Shown one piece after another: positions 24,933 through 34,376 of a DNA stretch of 64,000 nt (position 1 is its first letter; every line of letters starts with the position of its first letter). Under the pieces are notes generated by a model. That model did no database searches. It saw only the letters and a list, made by a program, of their open reading frames with translations, and was not told the DNA's origin. The stretch is from Salipiger bermudensis. Lineage in GTDB: Bacteria; Pseudomonadota; Alphaproteobacteria; Rhodobacterales; Rhodobacteraceae. The stretch spans positions 372,001-436,000 of the forward strand of contig NZ_JAHVIA010000001.1 of assembly GCF_019801965.1 (NCBI RefSeq), in the 5' to 3' direction. The translations under genes were made by a program, and so were the position numbers.

Positions 24933-27653
24933 TCACTCCCCGGCGTCTTTCGCTGCCGGCTTCTTGGCAGCGGTCTTCTTCGCGGCGGGCTTTTTCGCCG
25001 CCGGTTTCTTCGCGGTCGTCTTCTTGGTGGCGGCCTTCTTCGGCGCGGCATTCTTCTTGCCGCCCTTCTTCGACGCCTTCTCTGCGATCAGTTCAAGCGC
25101 CTGCTCGAGCGTGGCATCGCCCGGTTCGGTCTCTTTCGGCAGGGTGGCGTTGATCTTTTCCCACTTCACGTAGGGCCCGTAGCGCCCCTCATAAACCGCG
25201 ATCTTGCCGCCATCCGGGTGCTCGCCCAGCTCCTTGAGAACCTTGGCGGCACCGCCCCGCCCACGGCCCGGGTTGGCCCGCTTCTCGGCCAGAAGCTCCA
25301 CCGCGTGGTTCATGCCGATCTCGAAAACCTCCTGGAATTCCTTGAGGTTGACATAGACCGGCTTCTCCTCGTCGGGGGCCTGGTGCATGATGTAGGGGCC
25401 AAAGCGCCCGAGGTTCGACTTGATCACCCCGCCATCGGGATGCATGCCGATCTCGCGCGGCAGCGTCAACAGCGTCAGCGCCTTTTCCAGCGTCATGTCA
25501 TCGGGCGCCCAGCCGGGCAGGAAATTGCCACGCGCCTTGGGCAGCGACGCGCGCGGCGGTTTCTTGTTCTCCGGCGTCGGCTCGCCGCGCTGGACATAGG
25601 GCCCGAAACGGCCGGCCTTGAGCCAGATCTCGTCCTCGCCGTCGAGGCCGAGCATCTTCTCCTCGCCCTCGGCCCCCTCGCCCGCGATCGGGCGGGTGTA
25701 GGTGCATTCGGGGTAGTTGCCGCAGCCGACGAACCCGCCGGTGCGCGAGGTCTTGAGATGCAGACGCCCCTGCCCGCATTTCGGGCAGATGCGCGGATCC
25801 GAGCCATCCTCGCGCGGCGGGTAGAGCTGCGGCGCCAGCGCCTCGTCGAGCACATCGAGCACCTCGGAGATGCGCAGCTCGGAGGTCTCCGAGATCGCGG
25901 CCGAGAAATCGCGCCAGAACTTGCCGAGCAGCGCCTTGTAATCCATCTCGCCGGCCGAGACCTCGTCGAGCTCGTTCTCGAGCTCGGCGGTGAACTCGTA
26001 GCCGACATAGGTGCGGAAGAAGTTCAGCAGGAAGATGGTAACGATCCGGCCCTTGTCCTCGGGGATCAGGCGGTTCTGCTCCTTGCGGACATATTCGCGA
26101 TCCTGGATCGTGCCGATCACGCTGGCATAGGTCGAGGGCCGGCCGATGCCGAGCTCTTCCATCTTCTTGACCAGCGTCGCCTCGGTGTAGCGCGGCGGCG
26201 GCTGGGTGAAGCTCTGGGTGCCGAGCACCGCGTCGTTGCCGGAGATCATCGCCGCGGGGCCGGCGGCCGGATCGGCCTTTTCCGAGGCCTTGGCATACTG
26301 GTCGCGCAGGCCGGCCTTGGCGAAATTCGCGGCCTCGCCCTGCATGATCTGCGGCAGGCGCTTGTCGTCATCGTCGGCGACGTCGTCGCGGCCCTCTTCG
26401 TAGACCCGCAGGAAGCCGTCGAAGAGCACCACCTGACCCGTGGCGCGCAGGCCGACCTGGCCGTCGGGGCTGGCGATCTCGACCGTGGTGCGCTCGAGCC
26501 GGGCGGCCTCCATCTGGCAGGCCAGCGTGCGCTTCCAGATCAGGTCGTAGAGCTTGCGCTGGTCGTCCTCGCGCAGCTTGAGGCTGGCGGCGTCCTTGGT
26601 CATGTCGGTGGGGCGGATGCACTCGTGCGCTTCCTGCGCGTTCTTGGCCTTGTTCTTGTAGATCCGCGGACTGCCGGGCACGTAATCCTTGCCGAAACGG
26701 TCGGCGATGGCGTCGCGGCAGGCGGCGACCGCCTCGGGGGCCATGTCGATGCCGTCGGTCCGCATGTAGGTGATGTGGCCGGCCTCGTAGAGGCGCTGCG
26801 CTGCGCTCATGCAGGCCCGCGCGCCCATGCCGAACTTGCGGCTGGCTTCCTGCTGCAGGGTCGAGGTCATGAACGGGGCCGAGGGGTTGCGAGAGCTGGG
26901 CTTGGCCTCGACGCTGGCGATCTCGAGCTTGCGCGAGGACACCGCCTGTACCGCCATCTCCGCCTGGGTGGCGTTCTCGATGTCGAAGCGGTCGAGCTTC
27001 TTGCCCGCCAGCATGGTCAGGCGGGCCTCGTAATCCTGCCCGCGCGGGGTGCTGAGCAGCGCCTTGACCTGCCAGTATTCGCGCGGCCGGAAGGCCTCGA
27101 TCTCCATCTCGCGCTCGACGATGAGGCGCAGGCAGACCGATTGCACCCGGCCCGCCGAGCGCGCGCCCGGCAGCTTGCGCCAGAGCACCGGGCTGAGGTT
27201 GAAGCCAACGAGGTAGTCGAGCGCGCGGCGGGCCAGATAGGCCTCGACCAGCGGCGCGTCGATCTCGCGCGGGTTCTGCATCGCCTCGGTGACGGCGGCC
27301 TTGGTGATGGCGTTGAAGGTCACCCGGCGGACATCGGTGTCCTTCTTGATCGAGCGGCGCTTGGTCAGCGCCTCCTTCAGGTGCCACGAAATCGCCTCGC
27401 CCTCGCGGTCGGGGTCGGTCGCGAGGATCAGTTCGTTGTCGGTCTTCAGCGCTTCGGCGATGGCGGCGACGTGCTTGCGGGAGTCGTTTCCGATCTCCCA
27501 TTTCATCGAGAAATCATGTTCGGGATCTACCGAACCGTCTTTTGGGGGCAGGTCGCGCACGTGGCCGTAGGAGGCGAGAACGGTGTAGTCGGACCCCAGA
27601 TACTTGTTGATTGTCTTGGCCTTGGCAGGGGATTCGACGACGACAACGGGCAT
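24933..27653 (-). CDS. topA: DNA topoisomerase I
   Basis: The 906-residue type IA enzyme relaxes negative supercoils. It opens with VVVESPAKAKTINKYLG (Toprim), has the active-site Tyr296 in ITYMRTDGIDM, one recognisable zinc-type motif CPKCGQGRLHLKTS...CGNYPEC, then several C-terminal repeats with GRFGPYV/GRYGPYVKW, and a Lys/Ala-rich tail of about 45 residues (KKPAAKKTAAKKPAAK). The tail is normal for alphaproteobacterial TopA and likely binds DNA. The start at 27653 is set by the conserved N-terminus. It lies downstream of dprA, the usual order in this class. Confidence 0.96.
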   Translation of the reverse strand: MPVVVVESPAKAKTINKYLGSDYTVLASYGHVRDLPPKDGSVDPEHDFSMKWEIGNDSRKHVAAIAEALKTDNELILATDPDREGEAISWHLKEALTKRRSIKKDTDVRRVTFNAITKAAVTEAMQNPREIDAPLVEAYLARRALDYLVGFNLSPVLWRKLPGARSAGRVQSVCLRLIVEREMEIEAFRPREYWQVKALLSTPRGQDYEARLTMLAGKKLDRFDIENATQAEMAVQAVSSRKLEIASVEAKPSSRNPSAPFMTSTLQQEASRKFGMGARACMSAAQRLYEAGHITYMRTDGIDMAPEAVAACRDAIADRFGKDYVPGSPRIYKNKAKNAQEAHECIRPTDMTKDAASLKLREDDQRKLYDLIWKRTLACQMEAARLERTTVEIASPDGQVGLRATGQVVLFDGFLRVYEEGRDDVADDDDKRLPQIMQGEAANFAKAGLRDQYAKASEKADPAAGPAAMISGNDAVLGTQSFTQPPPRYTEATLVKKMEELGIGRPSTYASVIGTIQDREYVRKEQNRLIPEDKGRIVTIFLLNFFRTYVGYEFTAELENELDEVSAGEMDYKALLGKFWRDFSAAISETSELRISEVLDVLDEALAPQLYPPREDGSDPRICPKCGQGRLHLKTSRTGGFVGCGNYPECTYTRPIAGEGAEGEEKMLGLDGEDEIWLKAGRFGPYVQRGEPTPENKKPPRASLPKARGNFLPGWAPDDMTLEKALTLLTLPREIGMHPDGGVIKSNLGRFGPYIMHQAPDEEKPVYVNLKEFQEVFEIGMNHAVELLAEKRANPGRGRGGAAKVLKELGEHPDGGKIAVYEGRYGPYVKWEKINATLPKETEPGDATLEQALELIAEKASKKGGKKNAAPKKAATKKTTAKKPAAKKPAAKKTAAKKPAAKDAGE

Positions 27654-27800
27654 GAAATGACCACCTTTCCTGGAAATACGTCCACAGGCTGAGCGCGGAG
27701 GGCGTATGGCGGCGGAAGATGTGGGGTGCAAGGGGGAAATGTCAATGCGGGGCCAGATGACGCGGGCCTTCCGCACCAGTGTTGCGGCAAGAGATGCCAA

Positions 27801-29048
27801 TCAGACGAGCGAGAGCAACCCTCCGGGCTGGCGCCGTATGCGACCATCGATCTCGAGATCGGTGAGCGCCGGGGCGACCGCGTCGGAGGGCGCGGCGAGA
27901 TCGCGGATCAGCTGATCCTCGGCCAGCGGCGCCGGGCCGAGCCGGTCGAGGATCTGGCGGTGGAGAAGCGCGGTCTCCGCCAGCGAGCGGGTCTTAGGCG
28001 GCGGCGCGGGGATCTGCGGCGGGGCCTGCTGGACACCAGGTGCGGGGCGCTCGCCGGCGCCGCGACGTGTCTCGGGTGCCGGGCTCTGGCCCTGCGCGGG
28101 CGGCTCTTCCAGGGGCAGGCTCTGCTGGCGGGCTTCCGCTGGTGGCAGCGGCCCCAGCGCCTCGGCCACATCCTCGGCATGGCGCACCAGCCGCGCGCCA
28201 TCGCGGATCAGCATGTTGCAGCCAGCGGCGCGGGCATCAAGCGGGTGGCCGGGCACCGCGAGCACCTCGCGCCCCTGATCGAGGGCGCAGCGCGCGGTGA
28301 TCAGCGAGCCGGACTTGGCCGCCGCCTCGACCACCACGATGGCCGCCGAGATGCCCGAGACGATGCGGTTGCGCGCCGGGAAGTGCCGCGCCTGCGGATG
28401 CAGCCCCATCGCATGCTCTGAGACCAGCGCGCCGCCCCGGGCGCGGATCTCTTCCCCGAGGCGAATATTCTCGGACGGGTAGAGGATATCGACCCCACCG
28501 GCCATCACCGCCACGGTGCCTGTCTCCAGCGCGGCCTCATGCGCGGCGGCGTCGACGCCGCGCGCCAGCCCCGATACCACCACGCGCCCTTCGGCCCCGA
28601 GCCCTTTCGCCAGAGCCCGCGCCATACGAGTCCCGAGCGAGGAGGCGTTGCGCGCGCCGACCAGCGCCACCGCGGGGCGCATCAGGGCGTCAAGCTCGCC
28701 TGCGACCCAGAGGAAGGGGGGCGGATCGGGAAGGGCGGCCAGAAGCGGCGGGTAGCCCAACTCGCCAAGGCAGACCAAGCGCGCACCGTGCCGCCGCGCC
28801 GCCGTGATTTCGGACTGCACCACGCGCTCCGGGCAGATGCTGTAATTCTCGACCCCGGCGGCCGCGGCCACGCCGGGCAGCGCCTCGAGCGCTGCGGCCG
28901 CCGAGCCATGCTCGGCCAGCAGCCGCCAATAGGTCGCGACGCCCACGCGACGGGAGCGCAAGAGACGGAGCCGCTCGAACCGATCCTCTTCCGTGGGTGG
29001 TGGGAGTGGGGGGTGAGTGGAAGATGAGCTGTTGCTGTCCTCGGTCAT
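27801..29048 (-). CDS. dprA: DNA-processing protein DprA
   Basis: The 415-residue protein loads RecA on incoming single-stranded DNA during transformation. It has the Rossmann core VALVGARNASSLGTRMARALA, VVSGLARGVDAAAHEAAL, AVMAGGVDILYPSENIRL, ARNRIVSGISAAIVVVEAA and AKSGSLITARCALDQGREVLAVPGHP. After a Pro/Gln-rich linker (about residues 300-345), a winged-helix end (ILDRLGPAPLAEDQLIRDLA) completes it. The ATG at 29048 is the first codon before the Ser/Pro-rich N-terminus. It is upstream of topA on the same strand. Confidence 0.95.
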   Translation of the reverse strand: MTEDSNSSSSTHPPLPPPTEEDRFERLRLLRSRRVGVATYWRLLAEHGSAAAALEALPGVAAAAGVENYSICPERVVQSEITAARRHGARLVCLGELGYPPLLAALPDPPPFLWVAGELDALMRPAVALVGARNASSLGTRMARALAKGLGAEGRVVVSGLARGVDAAAHEAALETGTVAVMAGGVDILYPSENIRLGEEIRARGGALVSEHAMGLHPQARHFPARNRIVSGISAAIVVVEAAAKSGSLITARCALDQGREVLAVPGHPLDARAAGCNMLIRDGARLVRHAEDVAEALGPLPPAEARQQSLPLEEPPAQGQSPAPETRRGAGERPAPGVQQAPPQIPAPPPKTRSLAETALLHRQILDRLGPAPLAEDQLIRDLAAPSDAVAPALTDLEIDGRIRRQPGGLLSLV

Positions 29049-29150
29049 CCCGTGCCCCGTCTGCTTGCAGGGCACGGTGTAGCGCACTCATCCTTAATCA
29101 GCGGTAAACCGAAAACCGATTTCTCCGCGGCAGGCGTCGAAAGGCCCGGA

Positions 29151-30572
29151 TCAGCTGCCCGAGCCGCCCACCGTGAGCCCGCCGATCATCACCGTGGGCT
29201 GGCCGACGCCCACCGGCACCCACTGCCCCTGCTTGCCGCAATTGCCCATGCCCGGATCGAGCGCCATGTCGTTGCCGAGCGCGCGGATATGCTGCAGCGC
29301 CGTCGCGCCGTCGCCGATCAGCGTCGCGCCCTTCACCGGCGCGCCGACCTTGCCGTTCTTCACCCGGTAGGCCTCGGTGCAGGAGAACACGAACTTGCCG
29401 TTGGTGATGTCGACCTGGCCGCCGCCGAAGCCCACCGCCCAGATGCCGTCTTTCAGGTCGGCGACGATGTCGGCGGGATCGGCGTCGCCGCCCAGCATGT
29501 AGGTGTTGGTCATGCGCGGCATCGGCGCGTGGGCATAGCTTTCGCGGCGGCCATTGCCGGTTGGTTTGACACCCATCAGCCGGGCGTTCTGCCGGTCCTG
29601 CATGTAGCCCACCAGCACGCCGTCCTCGATCAGCACGTTCTTCGCCCCGGGCGTGCCCTCGTCATCGACGGTAATCGAGCCACGGCGGTCGGGGATGGTC
29701 CCGTCATCAAGCACCGTGACGCCGGGCGCGGCGACGCGCTGGCCCATGAGGCCGGCGAAGGCCGAGGAGCCCTTGCGGTTGAAATCACCCTCGAGCCCGT
29801 GGCCCACCGCCTCGTGCAGCAGGATGCCCGGCCAGCCCGGCCCGAGCACGATGTCCATGACGCCGGCCGGCGCCGCTTCGGCCTCGAGATTGACCAGCGC
29901 GATGCGCAGCGCCTCGCGCGCCTTGCCCTGCCACGAGTCCGGCGTCATCAGCCCGTCGAGCAGATAGCGGCCCCCTCCCGAGGCGCTGCCCTGCTCGCGG
30001 CGGCCATTCTCCTCGACGATGACGCTCACGGTGACGCGGGTCATCGGGCGGGTATCGGTCACCAGTGCGCCGTCGGGGCGCAGGATCGCCACCTCTTGGC
30101 AGCTCGCCGCGATGGTGGCGGTGACCTGCACGACGCGGGAATCCAGCCCGCGGGCATAGGCATCGATCTCGCGCAGGGTATCGACCTTCACCGGAAAGGA
30201 CTGCCCGGCGATCGGGTCGGCATCGGTGTAGAGCGTGCGGTTGGTGCCCGCCGGCGCCGGGGCCAGCACGCCGCCGCCATCCCCCACCGCCAGCCGGGCG
30301 GTCTCGGCCGCGCGCTGGATGGCCGCTTCGGAAAGCTCGGTGGAATGGGCGTATCCGGTGACCTCGCCATTCACCGCGCGCAGACCGAATCCCTCCGAGG
30401 CATCGTAGCTCGCGGTCTTGATTCGCCCGTCATCCAGCACCAGCGCCTCGGCGCGGCGGCGCTCGACAAACAGCTCTCCATCCTCTGCCCCGTCCAGCGC
30501 GGCGCGCAGTTGCACCAGGGACCGGTCGAGGTCAAGCGCTGTTTCAAAGGGGCGGAAGGGGAGTTCGGTCAT
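29151..30572 (-). CDS. tldD: metalloprotease TldD
   Basis: The 473-residue protein belongs to the TldD/PmbA (U62) family that with TldE cleaves peptides such as microcin precursors and leader peptides. The zinc site is LLHEAVGHGLEGD (HExxxH), with a downstream CGK motif (MGNCGKQGQ) near the end. The partner gene tldE/pmbA is not in this window. The start has AGGAAAA upstream. An FNR-type box lies 17 bases upstream of the start codon. Confidence 0.95.
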   Translation of the reverse strand: MTELPFRPFETALDLDRSLVQLRAALDGAEDGELFVERRRAEALVLDDGRIKTASYDASEGFGLRAVNGEVTGYAHSTELSEAAIQRAAETARLAVGDGGGVLAPAPAGTNRTLYTDADPIAGQSFPVKVDTLREIDAYARGLDSRVVQVTATIAASCQEVAILRPDGALVTDTRPMTRVTVSVIVEENGRREQGSASGGGRYLLDGLMTPDSWQGKAREALRIALVNLEAEAAPAGVMDIVLGPGWPGILLHEAVGHGLEGDFNRKGSSAFAGLMGQRVAAPGVTVLDDGTIPDRRGSITVDDEGTPGAKNVLIEDGVLVGYMQDRQNARLMGVKPTGNGRRESYAHAPMPRMTNTYMLGGDADPADIVADLKDGIWAVGFGGGQVDITNGKFVFSCTEAYRVKNGKVGAPVKGATLIGDGATALQHIRALGNDMALDPGMGNCGKQGQWVPVGVGQPTVMIGGLTVGGSGS

Positions 30573-30588
30573 GTTTTCCTCGTATTAT

Positions 30589-30602
30589 TTGATCCAGATC
30601 AA
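30589..30602. promoter_or_regulatory. FNR/FnrL-type box between tldD and ctaC
   Basis: TTGATCCAGATCAA is a perfect match to the FNR consensus TTGAT-N4-ATCAA. It is 158 bases before ctaC and 17 before tldD. In Rhodobacterales FnrL represses or activates respiratory genes according to oxygen; ctaC is the more likely target, although the site is far from its start. Confidence 0.78.
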
Positions 30603-30759
30603 AAAAGCGCCTTTTTGCCGCAAGCGACCTGGTTTATTTGATGCACGATCTGTGCTTTTTAAAGAGCGGAACAAGAGGGAGGAGGACTGTTCCAGGGCGC
30701 GACGCCCGGATTGCATCCTCCTGCGAACGAACAAGAACGACAACCGGATCAGGTGACTC

Positions 30760-31638
30760 ATGCGCAAGATTTCGATGCTTACGGGCCTCATGTCCAGCCT
30801 TCTGGCCGCCCCCGCCATCGCCCAGGACCTGGAAGTGGTCGGCCGCCCGCAGCAGGGGGGCATCGGCTTTCAGCCCGCCGCCACCGAACTGGCGCGCGAC
30901 CTGCAATGGCTCGACGGGATGCTTCTCGTCATCATTACCGTGATCTCGCTCTTCGTGGCGGGTCTGCTGGTCTATGCGATCATCCGCTTCAACCGCCGCG
31001 CCAACCCGACGCCGGCGAGCTTCACCCACCACACCCCGATCGAGGTGGCCTGGACCATCGGCCCGATCCTGATCCTCGTGGTGATCGGCGCGTTCTCGCT
31101 GCCGGTGCTGTTCAAGCAGCAGGAGATCCCCGAGGGCGACGTGGTCATCAAGGTGACCGGCTACCAGTGGTACTGGGGCTATGAATATGTCGGCACCGAC
31201 CTGGCCTATGACGGCTACATGATCGGCGCCCCGGCCACCGGCGGCGACAACCGCCTCAACGACGAGGTAGAGGCGCAGCTCGTCGAAGCCGGCTACAGCC
31301 GCGAAGACTGGCTGCTTGCCACCGACACCTCCGTGGTCGTGCCCGTGGGCGCCACCGTGGTGATGCAGGTGACCGGCGCCGACGTGATCCACTCCTGGAC
31401 CATCCCCGCCTTCGGCGTGAAGCAGGACGCCGTTCCGGGCCGCATCGCCGAGCTGTGGTTCAACGCCGAACGCGAGGGCGTGTATTTCGGCCAGTGCTCC
31501 GAGCTCTGCGGCATCAGCCACGCCTACATGCCGATCACCGTCAAGGTGGTCAGCCAGGAAGCCTATGACGCCTGGTTCGCGGCGGCACAGGAAGAAGGCG
31601 GCTATGTCGACGTGCGCCAGTTCCTGGCCAACTCCTGA
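30760..31638 (+). CDS. ctaC: cytochrome c oxidase subunit II
   Basis: The 292-residue subunit has a signal peptide (LLAAPAIAQ), two membrane helices (about residues 52-75 and 95-115) and a periplasmic CuA domain. CuA ligands are in [12 protein letters not shown], and the electron-entry Trp is in YQWYWGYEY. It accepts electrons from cytochrome c. A 30-residue insert between the aromatic motif and the next strand ([18 protein letters not shown]...) is usual for Rhodobacter/Paracoccus enzymes. Subunit I (ctaD) is not in the window, as in Paracoccus, where it is unlinked. Confidence 0.96.
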   Translation: MRKISMLTGLMSSLLAAPAIAQDLEVVGRPQQGGIGFQPAATELARDLQWLDGMLLVIITVISLFVAGLLVYAIIRFNRRANPTPASFTHHTPIEVAWTIGPILILVVIGAFSLPVLFKQQEIPEGDVVIKVTGYQWYWGYEYVGTDLAYDGYMIGAPATGGDNRLNDEVEAQLVEAGYSREDWLLATDTSVVVPVGATVVMQVTGADVIHSWTIPAFGVKQDAVPGRIAELWFNAEREGVYFGQCSELCGISHAYMPITVKVVSQEAYDAWFAAAQEEGGYVDVRQFLANS

Positions 31639-31646
31639 TCCAAATG

Positions 31647-31674
31647 ACCGGCGCCCCGGAGGCGGGGCGCCGGT
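31647..31674 (+). other. strong hairpin between ctaC and ctaB
   Basis: A perfect 11-base stem ACCGGCGCCCC/GGGGCGCCGGT with a 6-base loop lies 8 bases after the ctaC stop. No T-run follows, so it is unlikely to be a simple terminator. It could protect the 3' end of ctaC mRNA and lower expression of the genes after it. Confidence 0.6.
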
Positions 31675-31706
31675 GTCCTGACTGACTGACCCAGCACAAG
31701 ACCCAG

Positions 31707-32657
31707 ATGACCGATCTCAGCACCAACAGCCCCCTCAAGACCACGCAGCCCGGCGAGGCGCAGTTCGGCGATTATTTCGCCCTGCTGAAGCCCCGGGTGA
31801 TGACGCTTGTGGTGTTCACGGCCCTGGTCGGTCTGCTGGCGGCACCGGTGCCGGTGCATCCGTTCATCGGCTTCTGTGCCATCCTGTTCATCGCCGTGGG
31901 CGGCGGCGCCTCGGGCGCGCTGAACATGTGGTGGGATGCCGATATCGACATGGTGATGAAGCGCACCTCGAAGCGCCCGATCCCCGCCGGCCGGGTCGAA
32001 CCCGGCGAGGCGCTGGCGCTCGGCCTCGCGCTCTCGGCCTTCTCCTGCGTCTTTCTCGGGCTGGCGACCAACTGGCTCGCCGGTGCCCTCCTCGCCTTCA
32101 CGATCTTCTTCTACGTGGTGATCTACACCATGTGGCTGAAGCGCTCGACGCCGCAGAACATCGTCATCGGCGGCGCCGCCGGGGCCTTCCCCCCGATGAT
32201 CGGCTGGGCCGCAGCGACCGGATCGGTCGGCATCGAGGCGGTGCTGATGTTCTGCCTGACCTTCATGTGGACCCCGCCGCACTTCTGGGCGCTGGCCCTG
32301 TTCATGCGCTCCGATTACGACGATGCCGGCGTGCCGATGCTGACCGTGACCCACGGTCGCCGTTCGACCCGCGTGCACATCCTCGTCTACACCGTGCTGC
32401 TCGCCGCGCTGGCCATCGGCACCGGCTTCACCTCGATCGGCGGCCCGGTCTACCTCGCCGTGGCGGTGGTGCTGAACGGGCTGTTCCTCAAGGGCGCTTG
32501 GGAGATCTTCCGCCGCGACGAGGACGCCTCCGAGGCGGATAACTTCAAGACCGAGAAAGCCTTCTTCAAGCTTTCCCTGCTCTATCTCTTCGCACATTTC
32601 GGTGCCATCCTGCTCGAGGCCGGCCTCGCACGGTTCGGCCTGGGAGGATGGGCATGA
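31707..32657 (+). CDS. ctaB: protoheme IX farnesyltransferase (heme O synthase)
   Basis: The 316-residue UbiA-family enzyme adds farnesyl to heme B to form heme O, needed for aa3 oxidase. It has about nine membrane helices and the prenyl-diphosphate site [19 protein letters not shown] (N-x3-D-x3-D), then a second Asp site [13 protein letters not shown]. It overlaps the following small ORF by four bases (ATGA). Confidence 0.95.
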   Translation: MTDLSTNSPLKTTQPGEAQFGDYFALLKPRVMTLVVFTALVGLLAAPVPVHPFIGFCAILFIAVGGGASGALNMWWDADIDMVMKRTSKRPIPAGRVEPGEALALGLALSAFSCVFLGLATNWLAGALLAFTIFFYVVIYTMWLKRSTPQNIVIGGAAGAFPPMIGWAAATGSVGIEAVLMFCLTFMWTPPHFWALALFMRSDYDDAGVPMLTVTHGRRSTRVHILVYTVLLAALAIGTGFTSIGGPVYLAVAVVLNGLFLKGAWEIFRRDEDASEADNFKTEKAFFKLSLLYLFAHFGAILLEAGLARFGLGGWA

Positions 32658-32830
32658 GCATTTCCAAGCAGCATGACCTGCACAAGCGCCGCTTCGGCCG
32701 CAACGTGGGCGTTGGCCTGCTGCTGGTGGCGTTCATCGTCATCGTGTTCGGCATGACAATGGTCAAGGTCACCGGCGGCGACATCTCCGGCGCGCTGCAG
32801 GGCGACAGGGAGGTGCAGAATGGCGGCTGA
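32654..32830 (+). CDS. small membrane protein of the cytochrome oxidase locus
   Basis: The 58-residue protein has a charged N-terminus ([14 protein letters not shown]), one membrane helix (about residues 16-38, [20 protein letters not shown]) and a short tail. GGGAGG stands 6 bases before ATG 32654, which overlaps the ctaB stop; ATG 32648 overlaps the ribosome site and is less likely. In Paracoccus and Rhodobacter a similar small ORF lies between ctaB and ctaG; a role in oxidase assembly is presumed from position. Confidence 0.8.
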   Translation: MSISKQHDLHKRRFGRNVGVGLLLVAFIVIVFGMTMVKVTGGDISGALQGDREVQNGG

Positions 32831-33404
32831 CGGCAAGAACAAGACGCTGCTGCAGTTGGTCGGCGTGGTGGTCTTCATGGGCGCCATGGCCTGGGCCTCG
32901 GTGCCGTTCTACAACTGGTTCTGCCGAGTCACCGGCTTCGGCGGCACCACCAACGTGGCCGAGGCCACCACCGGCACGGTGCTCGATCGCGAGATCAAGA
33001 TCCGCTTCGACGGCTCCAAGGCGCGCGGCTTCCCGTGGGAATTCAAGCCGGTCCAGACCGAGATGACGATGAAGATCGGCGAGGACGGTCTGGCCTTCTA
33101 CGAGGCCTACAACCCGACCGACAAGCCGATCGCCGGTCAGGCGTCCTACAATGTCTACCCCTACGAGGCGGGCGGATATTTCAACAAGATCGAGTGTTTC
33201 TGCTTCACCGAGCAGGTGCTGATGCCCGGCGAGCGGGTGCAGATGCCGGTGAACTTCTTCGTCGACCCCGAGATCGTCGACGATCCCGATGCCAAGCACA
33301 TCAACCACATCACGCTCAGCTATACTTTCTACGAGATCGACCTGCCGGAAGACGTGCAGGCCGCGCTCGATACCAAGAACGCGGATGCAAACTCCGTGAA
33401 CTGA
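32820..33404 (+). CDS. ctaG: cytochrome c oxidase assembly protein (Cox11/CtaG)
   Basis: The 194-residue protein is anchored by one N-terminal helix and has the Cox11 copper motif IECFCFTEQ (Cys pair about residues 124-126) and VNFFVDPEI. It delivers Cu(I) to CuB of subunit I in the periplasm. It starts within the last 11 bases of the preceding small gene. Confidence 0.95.
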   Translation: MAADGKNKTLLQLVGVVVFMGAMAWASVPFYNWFCRVTGFGGTTNVAEATTGTVLDREIKIRFDGSKARGFPWEFKPVQTEMTMKIGEDGLAFYEAYNPTDKPIAGQASYNVYPYEAGGYFNKIECFCFTEQVLMPGERVQMPVNFFVDPEIVDDPDAKHINHITLSYTFYEIDLPEDVQAALDTKNADANSVN

Positions 33405-33429
33405 ACGCCGATCCAACGAGGGAAACGAG

Positions 33430-34230
33430 ATGGCGCACGCTAAGAACCACGACTACCACATTCTGAACCCCTCCGTATGGCCCTTCGTGGCCTCCATTGC
33501 GGCCTTCGTCATGCTGTTCGGCGCGGTGCTCTGGATGCACGGCAGCGGCCCCTGGATCTTCCTCGCGGGCTTCGTCGGCGTGCTCTACGTGATGTTCGGC
33601 TGGTGGTCCGACGTGATCGCGGAGAGCCGCGTGGGCGACCACACCCCGGTGGTGCAGATCGGCCTGAAATACGGCTTCATCCTCTTCATCATGTCCGAGG
33701 TGATGTTCTTCTTTGCCTGGTTCTGGTCGTTCTTCAAACACGCCATGTACCCGATGGGCCCGCTCTCGCCGGCCGTCGATGGCGTCTGGCCGCCCGCCGG
33801 CATCGAGACCTTCGATCCCTGGCACCTGCCGCTGATCAACACCATGATCCTGCTCTGCTCGGGCTGCGCCGCGACCTGGGCGCACCACGCGCTGGTGCAC
33901 GAGAACAACCGCCAGGACATGAAGTGGGGCCTGATCATCGCCATCGTTCTGGGTGTGATCTTCTCCATCTTCCAGGCCTACGAGTACAGCCACGCCGCCT
34001 TCGGCTTCTCGGGCAACATCTACGGCGCCAACTTCTTCATGGCGACCGGCTTCCACGGCGCGCACGTGATCATCGGCACGATCTTCCTGTTCGTCTGCCT
34101 GCTGCGCCTGATGAAGGGTGATTTCACCCCGACCAAGCATATCGGCTTCGAGGCCGCCGCCTGGTACTGGCACTTCGTCGACGTGGTCTGGCTGTTCCTG
34201 TTCTGCGCCGTCTACGTCTGGGGCGGCTGA
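33430..34230 (+). CDS. ctaE: cytochrome c oxidase subunit III
   Basis: The 266-residue subunit has seven membrane helices. Hallmarks are [13 protein letters not shown] at the N-terminus, [28 protein letters not shown] (Glu in helix III), [10 protein letters not shown]-like [12 protein letters not shown], and [11 protein letters not shown] at the end. It closes the operon and is followed by a terminator. Confidence 0.96.
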   Translation: MAHAKNHDYHILNPSVWPFVASIAAFVMLFGAVLWMHGSGPWIFLAGFVGVLYVMFGWWSDVIAESRVGDHTPVVQIGLKYGFILFIMSEVMFFFAWFWSFFKHAMYPMGPLSPAVDGVWPPAGIETFDPWHLPLINTMILLCSGCAATWAHHALVHENNRQDMKWGLIIAIVLGVIFSIFQAYEYSHAAFGFSGNIYGANFFMATGFHGAHVIIGTIFLFVCLLRLMKGDFTPTKHIGFEAAAWYWHFVDVVWLFLFCAVYVWGG

Positions 34231-34257
34231 GCCAGGGCTCTCACGCGAAACGCTTCG

Positions 34258-34286
34258 GAAAGCGGGCCTTCGGGTCCGCTTTTCTT
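34258..34286 (+). terminator. terminator of the cta operon
   Basis: The stem AAAGCGGGCC/GGTCCGCTTT (one G-T pair) with loop TTCG begins 28 bases after the ctaE stop and is followed by TTTTCTTTT. Confidence 0.8.
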
Positions 34287-34376
34287 TTGCCCGCCGGGCA
34301 GCCCCCTCCCCCGCGCAACGAAAGAGGCCGGAGCGCTTCCCAGCGCCCCGGCCCTCTCAATGTCATGCTCAGGCGA

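Noticed and set aside
24933-25070. Lys/Ala-rich tail of TopA as a sign of frameshift or transfer
   Set aside because: Such tails are common in alphaproteobacterial topoisomerase I, and the frame and composition continue smoothly from the C-terminal repeats.
25218-27692. 824-codon open frame on the plus strand
   Set aside because: It is antisense to topA, with shadow composition and no domain. topA itself has all catalytic motifs.
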